Source: an uncultured Acetobacteraceae bacterium | GTDB taxonomy: Bacteria > Pseudomonadota > Alphaproteobacteria > Acetobacterales > Acetobacteraceae | Reading direction: 5' to 3' | Assembly: GCA_903918195.1 (NCBI GenBank) | Contig: CAIXDS010000199.1 | Coordinates: forward strand, 20,968-84,967 | DNA length: 64,000 bases | Part shown: one piece after another, positions 26,434-36,437 of the stretch | Layout: each line of letters starts with the position of its first letter | Position numbering within the stretch: the first letter of the stretch is position 1 | Position numbers and translations under genes: made by a program | The notes under the pieces: generated by a model | The model's input: only the letters and a program-made list of their open reading frames with translations | The model's database searches: none | Told to the model about the DNA's origin: nothing

Positions 26434-27093
26434 ATGATCCGCGCCGAAACCTCCGCGATCGCCGCCCCGGCGCGTGATTGCCCGCTCTGCCCCCGCCTGG
26501 CGGCCTTCCGCCAGGCCAACCGCGCCGCCAACCCCGACTGGTTCAACGCCCCAGTGCCGAGCTTCGGGCCAGCCGAGGCACGCCTGCTCGTGGTCGGCAT
26601 GGCGCCGGGCCTGCGCGGCGCCAACCGCACCGGCCGGCCCTTCACCGGCGATCATGCCGGGCTGCTGCTGTACCATACGCTGCTGAACCTCGGCCTCGCC
26701 GAGGGCTGCTACCAGGCCGCCTCCGATGACGGGCTGGTGCTGAAGGATACCCGCATCGTCAATGCGGTGCGCTGCGTGCCGCCGGCCAACCTGCCCGAGC
26801 CCGCCGAAGTCGCCGCCTGCAACCCGTTCCTGGCCGGCGAACTGCACGGCATGCCCAATCTGCGGGTGGTGCTGGCGCTGGGCGTGCTGGCACATGCGGC
26901 CGTCCTGAAGGCCTGCGGCATCCCGCCCGCCCGCATCCGCTTCCGCCACGGCGCCCTGCACGAACTGCCGGACGGGCTGCTGCTGGCCGACAGCTACCAT
27001 GTCAGCCGCTATAACACCTCGACCAAACGGCTGACTGAGGAGATGTTTCAGGCGGTTATGCTGGATATTGTCGGGCGGTTGCAGGTTTATTGA
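26434..27093 (+). CDS. Uracil-DNA glycosylase, family 5 (UDGb) type
   Basis: A 219-residue base-excision repair enzyme. Motif A reads VVGMAPGLRGANRTGRPFTG, where family 4 has GEAPG; the missing acidic residue is a feature of family 5 (UDGb). Motif B is DSYHVSRYNTSTKRLTEEMF. Cysteines near the N-terminus (CPLCPR), NAVRC and NPFLAGEL region can form the [4Fe-4S] cluster. It sits 7 bases behind the NYN gene, and downstream a repeat hairpin separates it from convergent smpB. Confidence 0.88.
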   Translation: MIRAETSAIAAPARDCPLCPRLAAFRQANRAANPDWFNAPVPSFGPAEARLLVVGMAPGLRGANRTGRPFTGDHAGLLLYHTLLNLGLAEGCYQAASDDGLVLKDTRIVNAVRCVPPANLPEPAEVAACNPFLAGELHGMPNLRVVLALGVLAHAAVLKACGIPPARIRFRHGALHELPDGLLLADSYHVSRYNTSTKRLTEEMFQAVMLDIVGRLQVY

Positions 27094-27096
27094 AGG

Positions 27097-27154
27097 AAGG
27101 CCAGGGCTCTGCCCTGGACCCGCCAAGGGGCGGTGGCCCCTTGGAACCCATTCC
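27097..27154. repeat. Dispersed multi-hairpin repeat, copy 3 (possible two-way terminator)
   Basis: Hairpins CCAGGGC-TCT-GCCCTGG (27101–27117) and CCAAGGGGC-GGTG-GCCCCTTGG (27123–27144) followed by AACCCATTCC. It lies 8 bases after the uracil-DNA glycosylase stop and before convergent smpB, a position suited to ending transcription from both sides, though there is no T-run. Confidence 0.8.
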
Positions 27155-27176
27155 GTAAAGGAAGCCGGGCACGCCG

Positions 27177-27662
27177 CTATCCGCGGTCGCGCATCAGCCG
27201 CGCCTTGTCGCGCTGCCAGTCGCGCTCAGCAACGGCGTGGCGCTTGTCGCCCTTGGTGCGGCCCTGGCCCACACCCAACTGCACCTTAGCGATGCCGCGG
27301 TCGTTGAAATGGATGTCGAGCGGCACCAGCGTGATGCCGTCGCGCGCCACCGCGCTGAGCAGGCGGTTGGCTTCCTTGCGCTTGACCAGCAGCTTGCGCG
27401 GCGCACGCGGCTCGAAACGCGACAGCACGCCGCCCTGGTATTCGGGGATGTAGCAGTTGAACAGCCACAACTCGCCGTCACGCTCGCCGGCCCAGGCCTC
27501 GGTCAGGGTGGCGCGGCCGGCGCGCAGCGACTTCACCTCCGGCCCTTTCAGCACCATGCCGGCCTCGATGGTTTCCTTGATGGAATAGTCGAATCGCGCC
27601 TTGCGGTTCTGCGCCGCAACGCCGTGCGAGATCAGGGAGGATTTTTTCTTCGCGGTGGCCAT
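27177..27662 (-). CDS. smpB: SsrA-binding protein SmpB
   Basis: A 161-residue tmRNA partner for ribosome rescue. It shows NRKARFDYSIKETIEAGMVL, GPEVKSLRAGRATLTEAWAG, LFNCYIPEYQGG, and the basic C-terminal tail beginning at KGDKRHAVAERDWQRDKARL. No tmRNA gene was seen in the window. It is convergent with the uracil-DNA glycosylase gene. Confidence 0.96.
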   Translation of the reverse strand: MATAKKKSSLISHGVAAQNRKARFDYSIKETIEAGMVLKGPEVKSLRAGRATLTEAWAGERDGELWLFNCYIPEYQGGVLSRFEPRAPRKLLVKRKEANRLLSAVARDGITLVPLDIHFNDRGIAKVQLGVGQGRTKGDKRHAVAERDWQRDKARLMRDRG

Positions 27663-27735
27663 ACGCGCACTCTAGGTCCTCCGCTTCCCTTGTGGGAGGG
27701 GCTTTGGAAGGAAGCGCAGGGCAATCGCCGCAGGA

Positions 27736-29076
27736 CTATACCGGCAGAACCACCGTCGCGCGCACGCCGCCGCCCTCGCGGTTGGCCAGCGTCACGTCGC
27801 CGCCATGCGCGCGCAGGATGTTGCGGACGATCGGCAGGCCGAGCCCGGTGCCGCCAGTCTCGCGGTTACGGCTGGTCTCCACCCGGTGGAAAGGCTGGAA
27901 CACGCGCTCGAGCTCGCCGGCGGCAAGGCCGGGCCCGTCATCCTCGATCAACAGGGTGATCTGGCCGGATTCGGGCAGGGCGAGACGCACCCGGGCACTG
28001 CCGCCATAGGCGAGCGCGTTCTGCACGAGATTGCTGAGCGCCCGCTTCATCGCCAGCGAGCGCACCCGAACGGTGAGATGGTCCGGCCCGGAATAGCTGA
28101 GGTTATCGGCACTGTCCGGCTGCGCATCGGCGGTCTCGTCGAGCACCGTGCGGGCGAGTTCGGGAAGATCGACCGCGACCACCGGCTCGTCGGCGGCAAT
28201 ATCGCGACTGAAGGCAAGGGTGGACGCCACCATGGCTTCCAGTTCGTCGAGATCGGTCAGGATCTTGGCGCGCAACTCGTCATCCTCGAGGAACTCGGCG
28301 CGCAGCTTCAGCCGGGTGATCGGGGTGCGCAGGTCATGCCCGATGGCACTGAGCATGAAGGTGCGGTCCTGCACGAAGCGGCGGATGCGCTCGGCCATGG
28401 TGTTGAACGCCCGCGCGGCGATGGCGACCTCGGCCGGTCCGCTCTCGGGCAGGGGCGGGGCATTGACGTCGCGCCCGAGCGCCTCCGCCGCCGCGGCCAG
28501 CGTCGCCACCGGGGCAATCAGCCGGCGCACCGCCCACAGGGTCAGCCCGGCGGCGGTGACCGTCATCATCAGGAAGGCAAAGAAGAAATTCAGCGAGTGC
28601 CAGGGCCACGGGGCCGGCAGCTCCAGCGTTGCATTCAGCCACTTGCCGTCTTCCAGGCGCAGCCCGACGCCAATGCGTCCGGCATCGGGGCCGCCGCGCA
28701 ACACGAACTCGCGCGGGCGATACTGCACCGGAACCGGCACCAGCAGCATCGCCCCGCGAAACCGGCGCTGGACGATGGGGTCCATCTCCGGCAGTTTCTC
28801 GGCGCTCGGCCCGTCGGCGATCCAGGCGGTCGCGCCGTCGCGCTGGTCGTACTCGGCCACCACGGCGGGGCGCCCCTCGCGCGGGACCAGGGCCACGCTG
28901 CGGTACATCGAGATCACCCGCACCGCGGCATCGCGCATCAGCGCCACGCGCTGCACGTCGATGCGGTCCAGGGCATGGATGGTCAGCCCGGCAATCTGGA
29001 CCAGCCCAAGCCCGGTCAGCAGCACCAGCGCGGTGCGTGCCGCCAAGCTTCGCGGCGAGAAAAGAAGCCCGATCAC
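27736..29076 (-). CDS. Sensor histidine kinase, EnvZ/RstB-like
   Basis: A 446-residue membrane kinase. Transmembrane helices lie at about 12–34 and 165–190 and flank a periplasmic sensor domain. A HAMP linker follows (RRLIAPVATLAAAAEALG). The phosphorylated histidine is in FMLSAIGHDLRTPITRLKLR. ATP-binding boxes are NLVQNALAYGG, IEDDGPGLAAGELERVFQPF and GGTGLGLPIVRNILRAHGG. It starts with GTG at 29076, 22 bases after the response regulator gene, which is first in the operon. The signal is unknown. Confidence 0.94.
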   Translation of the reverse strand: MIGLLFSPRSLAARTALVLLTGLGLVQIAGLTIHALDRIDVQRVALMRDAAVRVISMYRSVALVPREGRPAVVAEYDQRDGATAWIADGPSAEKLPEMDPIVQRRFRGAMLLVPVPVQYRPREFVLRGGPDAGRIGVGLRLEDGKWLNATLELPAPWPWHSLNFFFAFLMMTVTAAGLTLWAVRRLIAPVATLAAAAEALGRDVNAPPLPESGPAEVAIAARAFNTMAERIRRFVQDRTFMLSAIGHDLRTPITRLKLRAEFLEDDELRAKILTDLDELEAMVASTLAFSRDIAADEPVVAVDLPELARTVLDETADAQPDSADNLSYSGPDHLTVRVRSLAMKRALSNLVQNALAYGGSARVRLALPESGQITLLIEDDGPGLAAGELERVFQPFHRVETSRNRETGGTGLGLPIVRNILRAHGGDVTLANREGGGVRATVVLPV

Positions 29077-29098
29077 CCGTCCATCAAGCGCGTTCGAC

Positions 29099-29836
29099 TC
29101 ATGTGCGTTCCACGTCCGCCGCCAGCACGTAGCCGCCGCCGCGCACGGTCTTGATCAGTTGCGACTGGCGCCCGTTATCGTCAAGCTTGCGCCGCAGCCG
29201 GCTCACCGCCACGTCGATGGCACGGTCGAACGGACCGGCCTGCCGGCCGCGCAGTAGGTCGAGCAGCATGTCGCGCGTCAGCACCCGGTTGGCGCGCTCG
29301 ACCAGGGCGACCAGCAGGTCGTATTCGCCGCCGGTCAGCGGCACCTCCACCCCGTCGGGATTGAGCAGCCGGCGACGGGCGAGATCGAGCGTCCAGCCCG
29401 AGAAGGACAGCGTCCGCGGACCCGATTCGGCGCGCCGCTCGGTCGGCTCGCCGACCCGGCGCAACACCGCGCGCATGCGCGCCAGCAGTTCGCGCGGATT
29501 GAACGGCTTGGGCACATAGTCGTCGGCGCCCAGTTCCAGGCCGATGATGCGGTCGGTCTCCTCGCCCATGGCGGTGAGCATGACGATCGGCACCTCGGAG
29601 AACCCGCGCAGCCAGCGCGCGAAGTCCAGGCCGCTTTCGCCGGGCAGCATCAGATCAAGGACGAGCAGGTGGAAATGCCCGAGCGGCCAGACGCGCCGTG
29701 CCTCGCGCGCGTCGCGCACCGCGGTCACCCGGAAGCGATGGCGCTCCAGGAACCGTGCCAGCAATTCCCGCGTCTCGCGGTCATCGTCCACTACCAGGAT
29801 GTGCGGCGTCACGCCGCTGGTCGGAGCTATCTCCAT
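29099..29836 (-). CDS. OmpR-family response regulator
   Basis: A 245-residue two-domain regulator. The receiver domain shows ILVVDDDRETRELLARFLE, phospho-acceptor Asp in LLVLDLMLPGESG, and conserved Lys in DDYVPKPFNPRELLARMRAV. The winged-helix DNA-binding domain ends with DVAVSRLRRKLDDNG and LIKTVRGGGYVLAADV. It is co-transcribed with the kinase behind it. Its promoter region is shared with the divergent DNA glycosylase gene starting at 29929. Confidence 0.95.
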   Translation of the reverse strand: MEIAPTSGVTPHILVVDDDRETRELLARFLERHRFRVTAVRDAREARRVWPLGHFHLLVLDLMLPGESGLDFARWLRGFSEVPIVMLTAMGEETDRIIGLELGADDYVPKPFNPRELLARMRAVLRRVGEPTERRAESGPRTLSFSGWTLDLARRRLLNPDGVEVPLTGGEYDLLVALVERANRVLTRDMLLDLLRGRQAGPFDRAIDVAVSRLRRKLDDNGRQSQLIKTVRGGGYVLAADVERT

Positions 29837-29928
29837 AACCGTAAGTGTATCCCCCGCGGACGACGATTCGTAGAGCCGTACTGCGGTCGTTTACACTTTG
29901 CTTCCCGAAAGACGGCGGCCCGGAGACA

Positions 29929-30585
29929 GTGGACCCCTTCCCTCACCCCCCACCAGCGGCCCGCGCCGGGCTCGACGCCCTGGCGGCAGCCGATCCCGGG
30001 CTGGCCCGCATTGAGCCTGAAGCCGGGCCGCTGCCCTGGCGGCGGCGCCCGCGCGGCTTTCCCGGGCTGCTGCAGGCGATCGTCGGTCAGCAGATCAGCA
30101 ACCAGGCGGCGGCGGCGATCTGGCGCCGGCTGCACGCCACCGCCGGCGCGCTGGAGCCGGGCGGGCTGCTGGCGTTGCCGGACGAACCGCTGCGCCTGGC
30201 CGGGTTGTCGCGGCCGAAGATCGGCCACGCCCGGGCGCTGGCGCAGGCCTTTGCCGACGGCGTGCTCAGCGATTCCGGGCTGGCCGGCATGGCCGACGCC
30301 GAGGCGGTGGCGGCGATCGCCTCCGTGCGCGGCATGGGCGCGTGGACGGCCGAGATCTACCTGCTGTTCGCGCTGGAGCGTCCCGACGTGTTCCCGGCCG
30401 GCGATCTCGCTCTGGCCGGCGCAGCGGCCCACCTCATGGGCCTGCCCGGCCGCCCCGGCCCGGCGGCGCTGCGGCGCCTGGCCGAGCCCTGGCAACCCTG
30501 GCGGGCGCTGGCGGCCCGCCTGCTCTGGCACCACTGGCGGCATGTGACCGGCCGGCCCGCGATGGACGATCTGCCGCCGGCGTGA
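29929..30585 (+). CDS. DNA-3-methyladenine glycosylase, AlkA/HhH-GPD type
   Basis: A 218-residue base-excision enzyme. FPGLLQAIVGQQISNQAAAA is the typical AlkA N-terminal helix. The helix-hairpin-helix is IASVRGMGAWTAEIYLL and the catalytic Asp is in VFPAGDLAL. The start GTG at 29929 has CGGAG just upstream and fits the family; ATG at 29845 would add 28 unrelated residues and overlap the shared promoter. A truncated paralogue lies near the end of the window (63455–63854). Confidence 0.88.
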   Translation: MDPFPHPPPAARAGLDALAAADPGLARIEPEAGPLPWRRRPRGFPGLLQAIVGQQISNQAAAAIWRRLHATAGALEPGGLLALPDEPLRLAGLSRPKIGHARALAQAFADGVLSDSGLAGMADAEAVAAIASVRGMGAWTAEIYLLFALERPDVFPAGDLALAGAAAHLMGLPGRPGPAALRRLAEPWQPWRALAARLLWHHWRHVTGRPAMDDLPPA

Positions 30586-30883
30586 GCCGGCCCGCCCCCT
30601 GCTGGCGAACTGCCGATTCTGACCGATGCGTCTGCAACGCCGGGTGAATCGGAACACAGACTCAACGGGCTGGTTGTGTATCCCACCCTCGTCACAAATG
30701 TATGCAGCGTCCAACCGCAACGGCGCGGCCTTGTTCTCAGGTGAAAGCGCCTCAGATCAGATCGCGATGTTTTGATGTCGGGGGGAGTGTCACGGCGCGA
30801 CAGACCGCCGATTATCGGAACGGATGTGAAAGACTGCCGTTTCAGAATCCTGGGCCCGGCTGCCGGTTGGGAGAGCGGATCAC

Positions 30884-31111
30884 ATGAATTTCGGAATTGC
30901 GCGCTGTACCGGCAAGCAGCGCGCCCGTACCGACCTGCCGGAGAGCAACCTCAAGGTGCAGGTGCAGCCTGCGACCGTCCCGGCCGCGCGGCGGAGCGGG
31001 CGGGCGGCGGACCGCCTGCCCTGGCCGCGGGCGGTGCTGATCATCGCGACGGTTTCGCTTGTCGTTTGGGCCGGAATCTGGGTCACCGGCGCCTGGCTTC
31101 TGGGATATTGA
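30884..31111 (+). CDS. Small one-helix membrane protein, paralogue 1
   Basis: A 75-residue protein with a basic N-terminal half and one C-terminal transmembrane helix (LIIATVSLVVWAGIWVTG) ending exactly in GAWLLGY. The next gene (31345–31623) encodes a protein with the same C-terminal plan. A ribosome binding site (GGGAGAG) lies in front of the ATG. The basic segment is expected in the cytoplasm with the tail out. I do not recognise a named family. Confidence 0.7.
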   Translation: MNFGIARCTGKQRARTDLPESNLKVQVQPATVPAARRSGRAADRLPWPRAVLIIATVSLVVWAGIWVTGAWLLGY

Positions 31112-31210
31112 GGACCGCTAAATATAATCATGCATGTGCTGTTGGCCCACGCGACAGTTGGCCTAGCAACAGTTCAAATATTAGTGGCGTCTGACCGTAA
31201 CACCATCGCT

Positions 31211-31247
31211 TTGGTCGCCGGTGAGAACGACTCTTAATATCTCTCAC
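31211..31247 (+). promoter_or_regulatory. Candidate sigma-70 promoter with overlapping inverted repeat
   Basis: TTGGTC (31211–31216), a 17-base spacer, then TTAATA (31234–31239) lie in an unusually AT-rich stretch ahead of the second small membrane protein. An inverted repeat, GTGAGA (31221–31226) and TCTCAC (31242–31247), brackets the -10 and could be an operator. Confidence 0.45.
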
Positions 31248-31344
31248 TATCTTGATATGCCAGTGGGTTTCGCTGCCTGAACGGCCGCCGCATATGCTGG
31301 CCGAGAGCTGCGCTATTGTCGCAGCATCGTGAGGGAGGGGCGGT

Positions 31345-31623
31345 ATGAGACCTGATCCAATGTCTTTGCAGCTTGTGCGGCCCAACCGCAGTCAGCTTGC
31401 CGAGCCCGCTATCTTGAGCGTCCGGCCCAGGCCGTCGGGCAACACTCTGGGCACGCAATATGCGGCAATGCTGGCCCCGCCGCGGGCTCACCAGACCGCG
31501 GCAAGGCCGTACCGGTCGACCGACCGTCTGCCCTTGCCACTGGCCGGAGCGATCATGGTCGTCATCTCGCTCGGGCTTTGGGGCGGAGTCCTGGCCGTCG
31601 GCGCCTGGCTGCTCGGATACTGA
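31345..31623 (+). CDS. Small one-helix membrane protein, paralogue 2
   Basis: A 92-residue protein: a polar N-terminal region of about 60 residues, then one transmembrane helix (AGAIMVVISLGLWGGVLAV) ending in GAWLLGY, the same last seven residues as the upstream paralogue. Both share a RxxDRLPxP motif just before the helix. A strong ribosome binding site (GAGGGAGGGG) precedes the ATG. Own promoter likely at 31211–31240. Function unknown. Confidence 0.72.
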   Translation: MRPDPMSLQLVRPNRSQLAEPAILSVRPRPSGNTLGTQYAAMLAPPRAHQTAARPYRSTDRLPLPLAGAIMVVISLGLWGGVLAVGAWLLGY

Positions 31624-31654
31624 GCCGAACTGCCAGGCGCCGGCGGCCCGGCGA

Positions 31655-32995
<1,341 letters not shown>

Positions 32996-33089
32996 GGAAT
33001 TGGGTCCTCAGGCAGGGAGACGGTCGCGCCACCGGCCGCAACGGCCGGCCGCGCGGGCCGATAACCGACAATGGTCTGCGAACAGGGAC

Positions 33090-33105
33090 AGCGAAAACCG
33101 TGCCA
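33090..33105 (-). promoter_or_regulatory. Sigma-54 promoter candidate for amtB
   Basis: On the minus strand TGGCACGGTTTTCGCT matches the consensus TGGCACG-N4-TTGCW with one mismatch; the -24 GG and -12 GC are in the right spacing. The expected start is about 80 bases before the amtB start codon, leaving room for a leader. NtrC/sigma-54 control of amtB is well known in proteobacteria. Confidence 0.6.
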
Positions 33106-33142
33106 TCCTGCGAATGCGCCCATCATCGGCACCTGCCGCTAA

Positions 33143-33156
33143 ATTGGGCACCCAAT
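33143..33156. promoter_or_regulatory. Inverted repeat upstream of amtB promoter
   Basis: ATTGGG-CA-CCCAAT forms a perfect 6-bp inverted repeat about 40 bases upstream of the sigma-54 element. With a nearby second GGCACC half-site (about 33128) it is a candidate NtrC or other regulator site. Match to the NtrC consensus is only partial. Confidence 0.35.
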
Positions 33157-33271
33157 CCTGATCGTGCGCCCGGCAGTTGCCATGGGAACGATCCATCCGG
33201 CCACGCCGGCGGCTGCCCAGCAAACAGGCAGCCGGAACCGGGCGGGACATGAACGGGTCCCGCCATGGCTT

Positions 33272-34411
33272 TCAGTCGCTCTCGCCGGCGCGCAGGCGCC
33301 AGACCGCCCGCACGTCGTGCCGCCCCCCGGCCAGCCCTTCCGGCAGGCCCAGCCCGGGTCCGTCCGGTGACAGGCAGCCGTCGCGCAGCACCGTCATGGT
33401 GGGCGGCAGGGCATCGTGCATGTGGTCGTGGTAGGTGTGCACCTCGACCCCGGCCACCGCCCCGCGCGCCGCCCCCAGATGCAGGCAGGCGGCCAGCAGC
33501 ACGGCGGTGGCGTTGTTCTGCGGCGACACCGGCACGCCATACGCCTCGGCCTGCGCCGCCAGCTTCAGCGACCGGGTGATGCCGCCGCACAGGCCGGGGT
33601 TGAACTGCAGCACCCCCACCGCGCCGGCGCGCAGCAGCTCGCTGACGCGCTGGGCCCGCCACTCGCGCTCACCCAGCATCACCCGCAGCCGGCCGGTCCG
33701 CCGCAGCATCAGCAGGCCGGCTACATCGGACAGCGGCAGCGGCGCCTGAATGGCGGTCACGCCGAGCTGGGCCAGGCGGCGGATCAGGGCCGGCGCCTCC
33801 GTGTGGTTCAGCCGTTCGAGCGCGTCCACCACGATCTCCACGTGCGGACCGACGGCCTCGCGCACCGCGGCCACACGGTCGAGGTCCTCGTCACGCGGCA
33901 GCAGGCCGATTTTCATCTTCACCGCCTGGAAGCCGCGCTCCACCAGGGCCTGCATCTCGGCGGCCAGCTCCGCCGGCCCCTTGTCGTCGGCGTAGAGACC
34001 GCCGCTGGCATAGACCGGCACGGCGTCGCGCTGCGGGCCGAGCAACTCATGCAGGCTGGCACCGAGACTGCGCGCGCGCAGATCCCACAGCGCGATGTCA
34101 ATCGCGCTGGTGACCGCGGGCGCGGCCCAGTCCGGACCGTCCTCCCCGGGCAGCGTCCACAGCACTTGCCAGATATGCTCGATCAGCCGCGCGTCGGCGC
34201 CGAGCAGCAGCGGGGCGGCGTGCTGCAATTGGCGGTAAAAGGCGTCGATGTCGTGCTGCTCGCACCAGCCCTCGCCCAGGCCGGTCAGCCCGTCACGGGT
34301 GGTGATGCGCACCAGCGGCGCCCGCCGCTCGGTCCAGCGCGCGGCGCTGGTATAATGCCGTCCGTCGAGAGCACGACGGTACTCGTAGGCGGCGATCTCA
34401 ACTATCTCCAC
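33272..34411 (-). CDS. Enolase-superfamily (mandelate racemase/muconate lactonizing type) protein, degenerate metal site
   Basis: A 379-residue TIM-barrel protein with the superfamily's capping domain and barrel. FQAVKMKIG carries the KxK acid/base pair, EIVVDALERLNH the first metal Asp and RVMLGEREWRAQ the third ligand Glu. The second ligand normally sits in IEEP/IEQP; here the strand reads AIQAPLPLSD, so the Glu is Gln. Catalysis may be altered or lost. The GTG at 34411 has GAGGAG 8 bases upstream. It lies alone between amtB and lpxL. Substrate unknown. Confidence 0.82.
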   Translation of the reverse strand: MEIVEIAAYEYRRALDGRHYTSAARWTERRAPLVRITTRDGLTGLGEGWCEQHDIDAFYRQLQHAAPLLLGADARLIEHIWQVLWTLPGEDGPDWAAPAVTSAIDIALWDLRARSLGASLHELLGPQRDAVPVYASGGLYADDKGPAELAAEMQALVERGFQAVKMKIGLLPRDEDLDRVAAVREAVGPHVEIVVDALERLNHTEAPALIRRLAQLGVTAIQAPLPLSDVAGLLMLRRTGRLRVMLGEREWRAQRVSELLRAGAVGVLQFNPGLCGGITRSLKLAAQAEAYGVPVSPQNNATAVLLAACLHLGAARGAVAGVEVHTYHDHMHDALPPTMTVLRDGCLSPDGPGLGLPEGLAGGRHDVRAVWRLRAGESD

Positions 34412-34563
34412 GCAACGATCTCCTCGGCGCAACCATGGCGTGCGCCGCCCCTCCCTGGCAAGAGATCATGACGGACACGCTATGACAGCGGCGTGAACGG
34501 CGGCCGGCCTCACGGCAACGGGGAGTCACGCAGGGCGATATTGGCACCGGCGGGCAAGGACGC

Positions 34564-35475
34564 TTATCGCCGGTAAACCTCCTGGAGAAAGCGCCGGTGC
34601 AGCCAGAGCCAGCCCTCCGGCCAGGCACGAACCCAGCGTTCCAGGCAGTCATTCATCGCCTGGGTGAGCGCCCGGATGTCGGCATGATGGTCGCCGGTGT
34701 CAGGCAGCGGCAGCGGTGGCTCGACGATGATCCGGTAGCGTGCCGGACCAATGCGCACGGCGTGGCCCGGCACCAGCGGGCAGCGGTAGCGCAGCGCAAA
34801 GGCAGCGCCCGACGACGCGGTCATGGCGGGGCGGCCGAACAGCCGCGCCTCGATGCCCTCGTTCATCTTCTGATCGACCAGCATGCCCACCCGGCCGCCG
34901 CGCGAGAGGTACCGCATGGCGTCGCGCGCGCCCTTGCCGCCCTTGGTGAAGGACGGCGTGTCGGCACCGGCCGCGGCACGGCGCATGCCGGCGATCAGCG
35001 CGTCGACGTCGGGATTGCCGGCGGCGCGGTAGAAGCTGGCCATCGGCATGCCGATCGCGCCCATCATGCGCGGCAGCACCTCCCAGCAGCCGATATGGCC
35101 CGAGAACAGAATCACCGGCCCGCCGGCATCGCGGCAGGCATGCAGGATCTCGCCGCCCGCCAATTCCCAGCCCGGCCCTTCGGTCGTCTCGGCAAGCGAC
35201 GCCACATGCGGCAGTTCGGCCACCGTGCGGCCGAGATTGTCCCACACGCCGCGGATGACCCGGCGGCGCGCGGTGGCGTCCAGTTCCGGCAGGGCGTAGC
35301 GGAGGTTGATGTCGGCCACGCGCGACACCGGCAGCAGCGGGCCGATGCCGCGCGCCACGGCGCCGCCAAGATCGGAGGCGCGGGCCGGACCGAGCGCGCG
35401 CAGCAGAGCCAGCGCGCCCCGCGCCAGCAGCGCCTCGGCACGGTGGGAGATCGGCCGCAGCCAGTGTCGCCTCAT
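34564..35475 (-). CDS. lpxL: Lipid A biosynthesis lauroyl/myristoyl acyltransferase LpxL-like
   Basis: A 303-residue inner-membrane acyltransferase that adds a secondary acyl chain to Kdo-lipid A. The HX4E catalytic motif is in ILFSGHIGCWEVLPRMMG. GMLVDQKMNEGIEARLFGRP and GWLWLHRRF are further family marks. The start at 35475 overlaps the lpxK stop by 4 bases (ATGA). Last gene of the DUF374–waaA–lpxK–lpxL cluster. Which acyl chain it transfers cannot be read from sequence. Confidence 0.9.
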   Translation of the reverse strand: MRRHWLRPISHRAEALLARGALALLRALGPARASDLGGAVARGIGPLLPVSRVADINLRYALPELDATARRRVIRGVWDNLGRTVAELPHVASLAETTEGPGWELAGGEILHACRDAGGPVILFSGHIGCWEVLPRMMGAIGMPMASFYRAAGNPDVDALIAGMRRAAAGADTPSFTKGGKGARDAMRYLSRGGRVGMLVDQKMNEGIEARLFGRPAMTASSGAAFALRYRCPLVPGHAVRIGPARYRIIVEPPLPLPDTGDHHADIRALTQAMNDCLERWVRAWPEGWLWLHRRFLQEVYRR

Positions 35476-36437
35476 GCCGGCAATCCAAGCACCTGGTTGA
35501 GAACCATATCGAGGGCGGCCGGGTTGTCCCACACCAGGCGCACGCCGGCCACGCGAATGCGGGCGCGCAGGCCGGGCGACAAACGCACGGCGTCCTTGGG
35601 GGTGGTGACCGGCAGCGCCTCCGCCGCCGCGGCGCGCGCCAGCACGCCGTTGATGTCTGCTTCAGTGTAGGGGTGGTGATCGGGAAAGCTCTCTGTCCCG
35701 GCCAGCACGGCCCCCGCCGACCGCAGGCCGGCGAAGAATTTGTCCGGAATGCCGATGCCGGCGAAGGCGAATACGCGGAGCCCGGCGAGGTCTACCGTAC
35801 CTTGTTGCTGCAGCCGGGCGCACAGGACCGGCAGCCCCGGCGGCAGGGCTTCGCGGGCATGGCTGCGGTCCGCGCCGATCAGCACCGCGGCGGCACAGCG
35901 CGCGGCCGCGGCTGCCACCGGCTCGCGCAACGGCCCGGCCGGAATCACCCGCCCGTTGCCGAATCCCGTCCCCCCGTCGATGACGAGGATGGAAAAATCC
36001 TTGGCGAGGCTGGGGTTCTGCAGCCCGTCATCCATCACCAGCACGCCCGCCCCCGCCGCCACCGCCGCGCGCGCCCCGGCGGCGCGGTCGGCGGCGACCC
36101 AGGTCGGCGCGCAAGCCGCCAGCAGCAGCGCCTCGTCGCCGACCAGCGCCGCGGTGTCGCATGACGGATCGACGCGGTGCACGCCGTGCACCCGGCCGCC
36201 ATGGCCGCGGGTGAGAAAGCCGACGCGCCGTCCGGCCAGCCGGGCGCCGAGTTCCAGCGCGAGCGTTGTCTTGCCAGCACCGCCCGCGGTGGCGTTGCCG
36301 CAGCAGATCACCGGCACCGGCGCCCGCCAGCCCGGCCGCGCCACCCGCCGCGCGGTGACGGCCGCATACACGGCCGCGGCCGGCGTCAGCAGGCATGGCA
36401 AAAGACCGCCGCGCTGCCAGAACTCAGGCGCGCGCAT
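35472..36437 (-). CDS. lpxK: Tetraacyldisaccharide 4'-kinase LpxK
   Basis: A 321-residue membrane-associated kinase making lipid IVA. It starts MRAPEFWQRGGLLPCLLTPA. The P-loop is CCGNATAGGAGKTTLALELG, then VGDEALLLA, VMDDGLQNPSLAKDFSILVI and TESFPDHHPYTEADI, all LpxK hallmarks. The start at 36437 overlaps waaA by 14 bases; a much longer frame upstream lies inside waaA and is not expected. Confidence 0.94.
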   Translation of the reverse strand: MRAPEFWQRGGLLPCLLTPAAAVYAAVTARRVARPGWRAPVPVICCGNATAGGAGKTTLALELGARLAGRRVGFLTRGHGGRVHGVHRVDPSCDTAALVGDEALLLAACAPTWVAADRAAGARAAVAAGAGVLVMDDGLQNPSLAKDFSILVIDGGTGFGNGRVIPAGPLREPVAAAAARCAAAVLIGADRSHAREALPPGLPVLCARLQQQGTVDLAGLRVFAFAGIGIPDKFFAGLRSAGAVLAGTESFPDHHPYTEADINGVLARAAAAEALPVTTPKDAVRLSPGLRARIRVAGVRLVWDNPAALDMVLNQVLGLPA

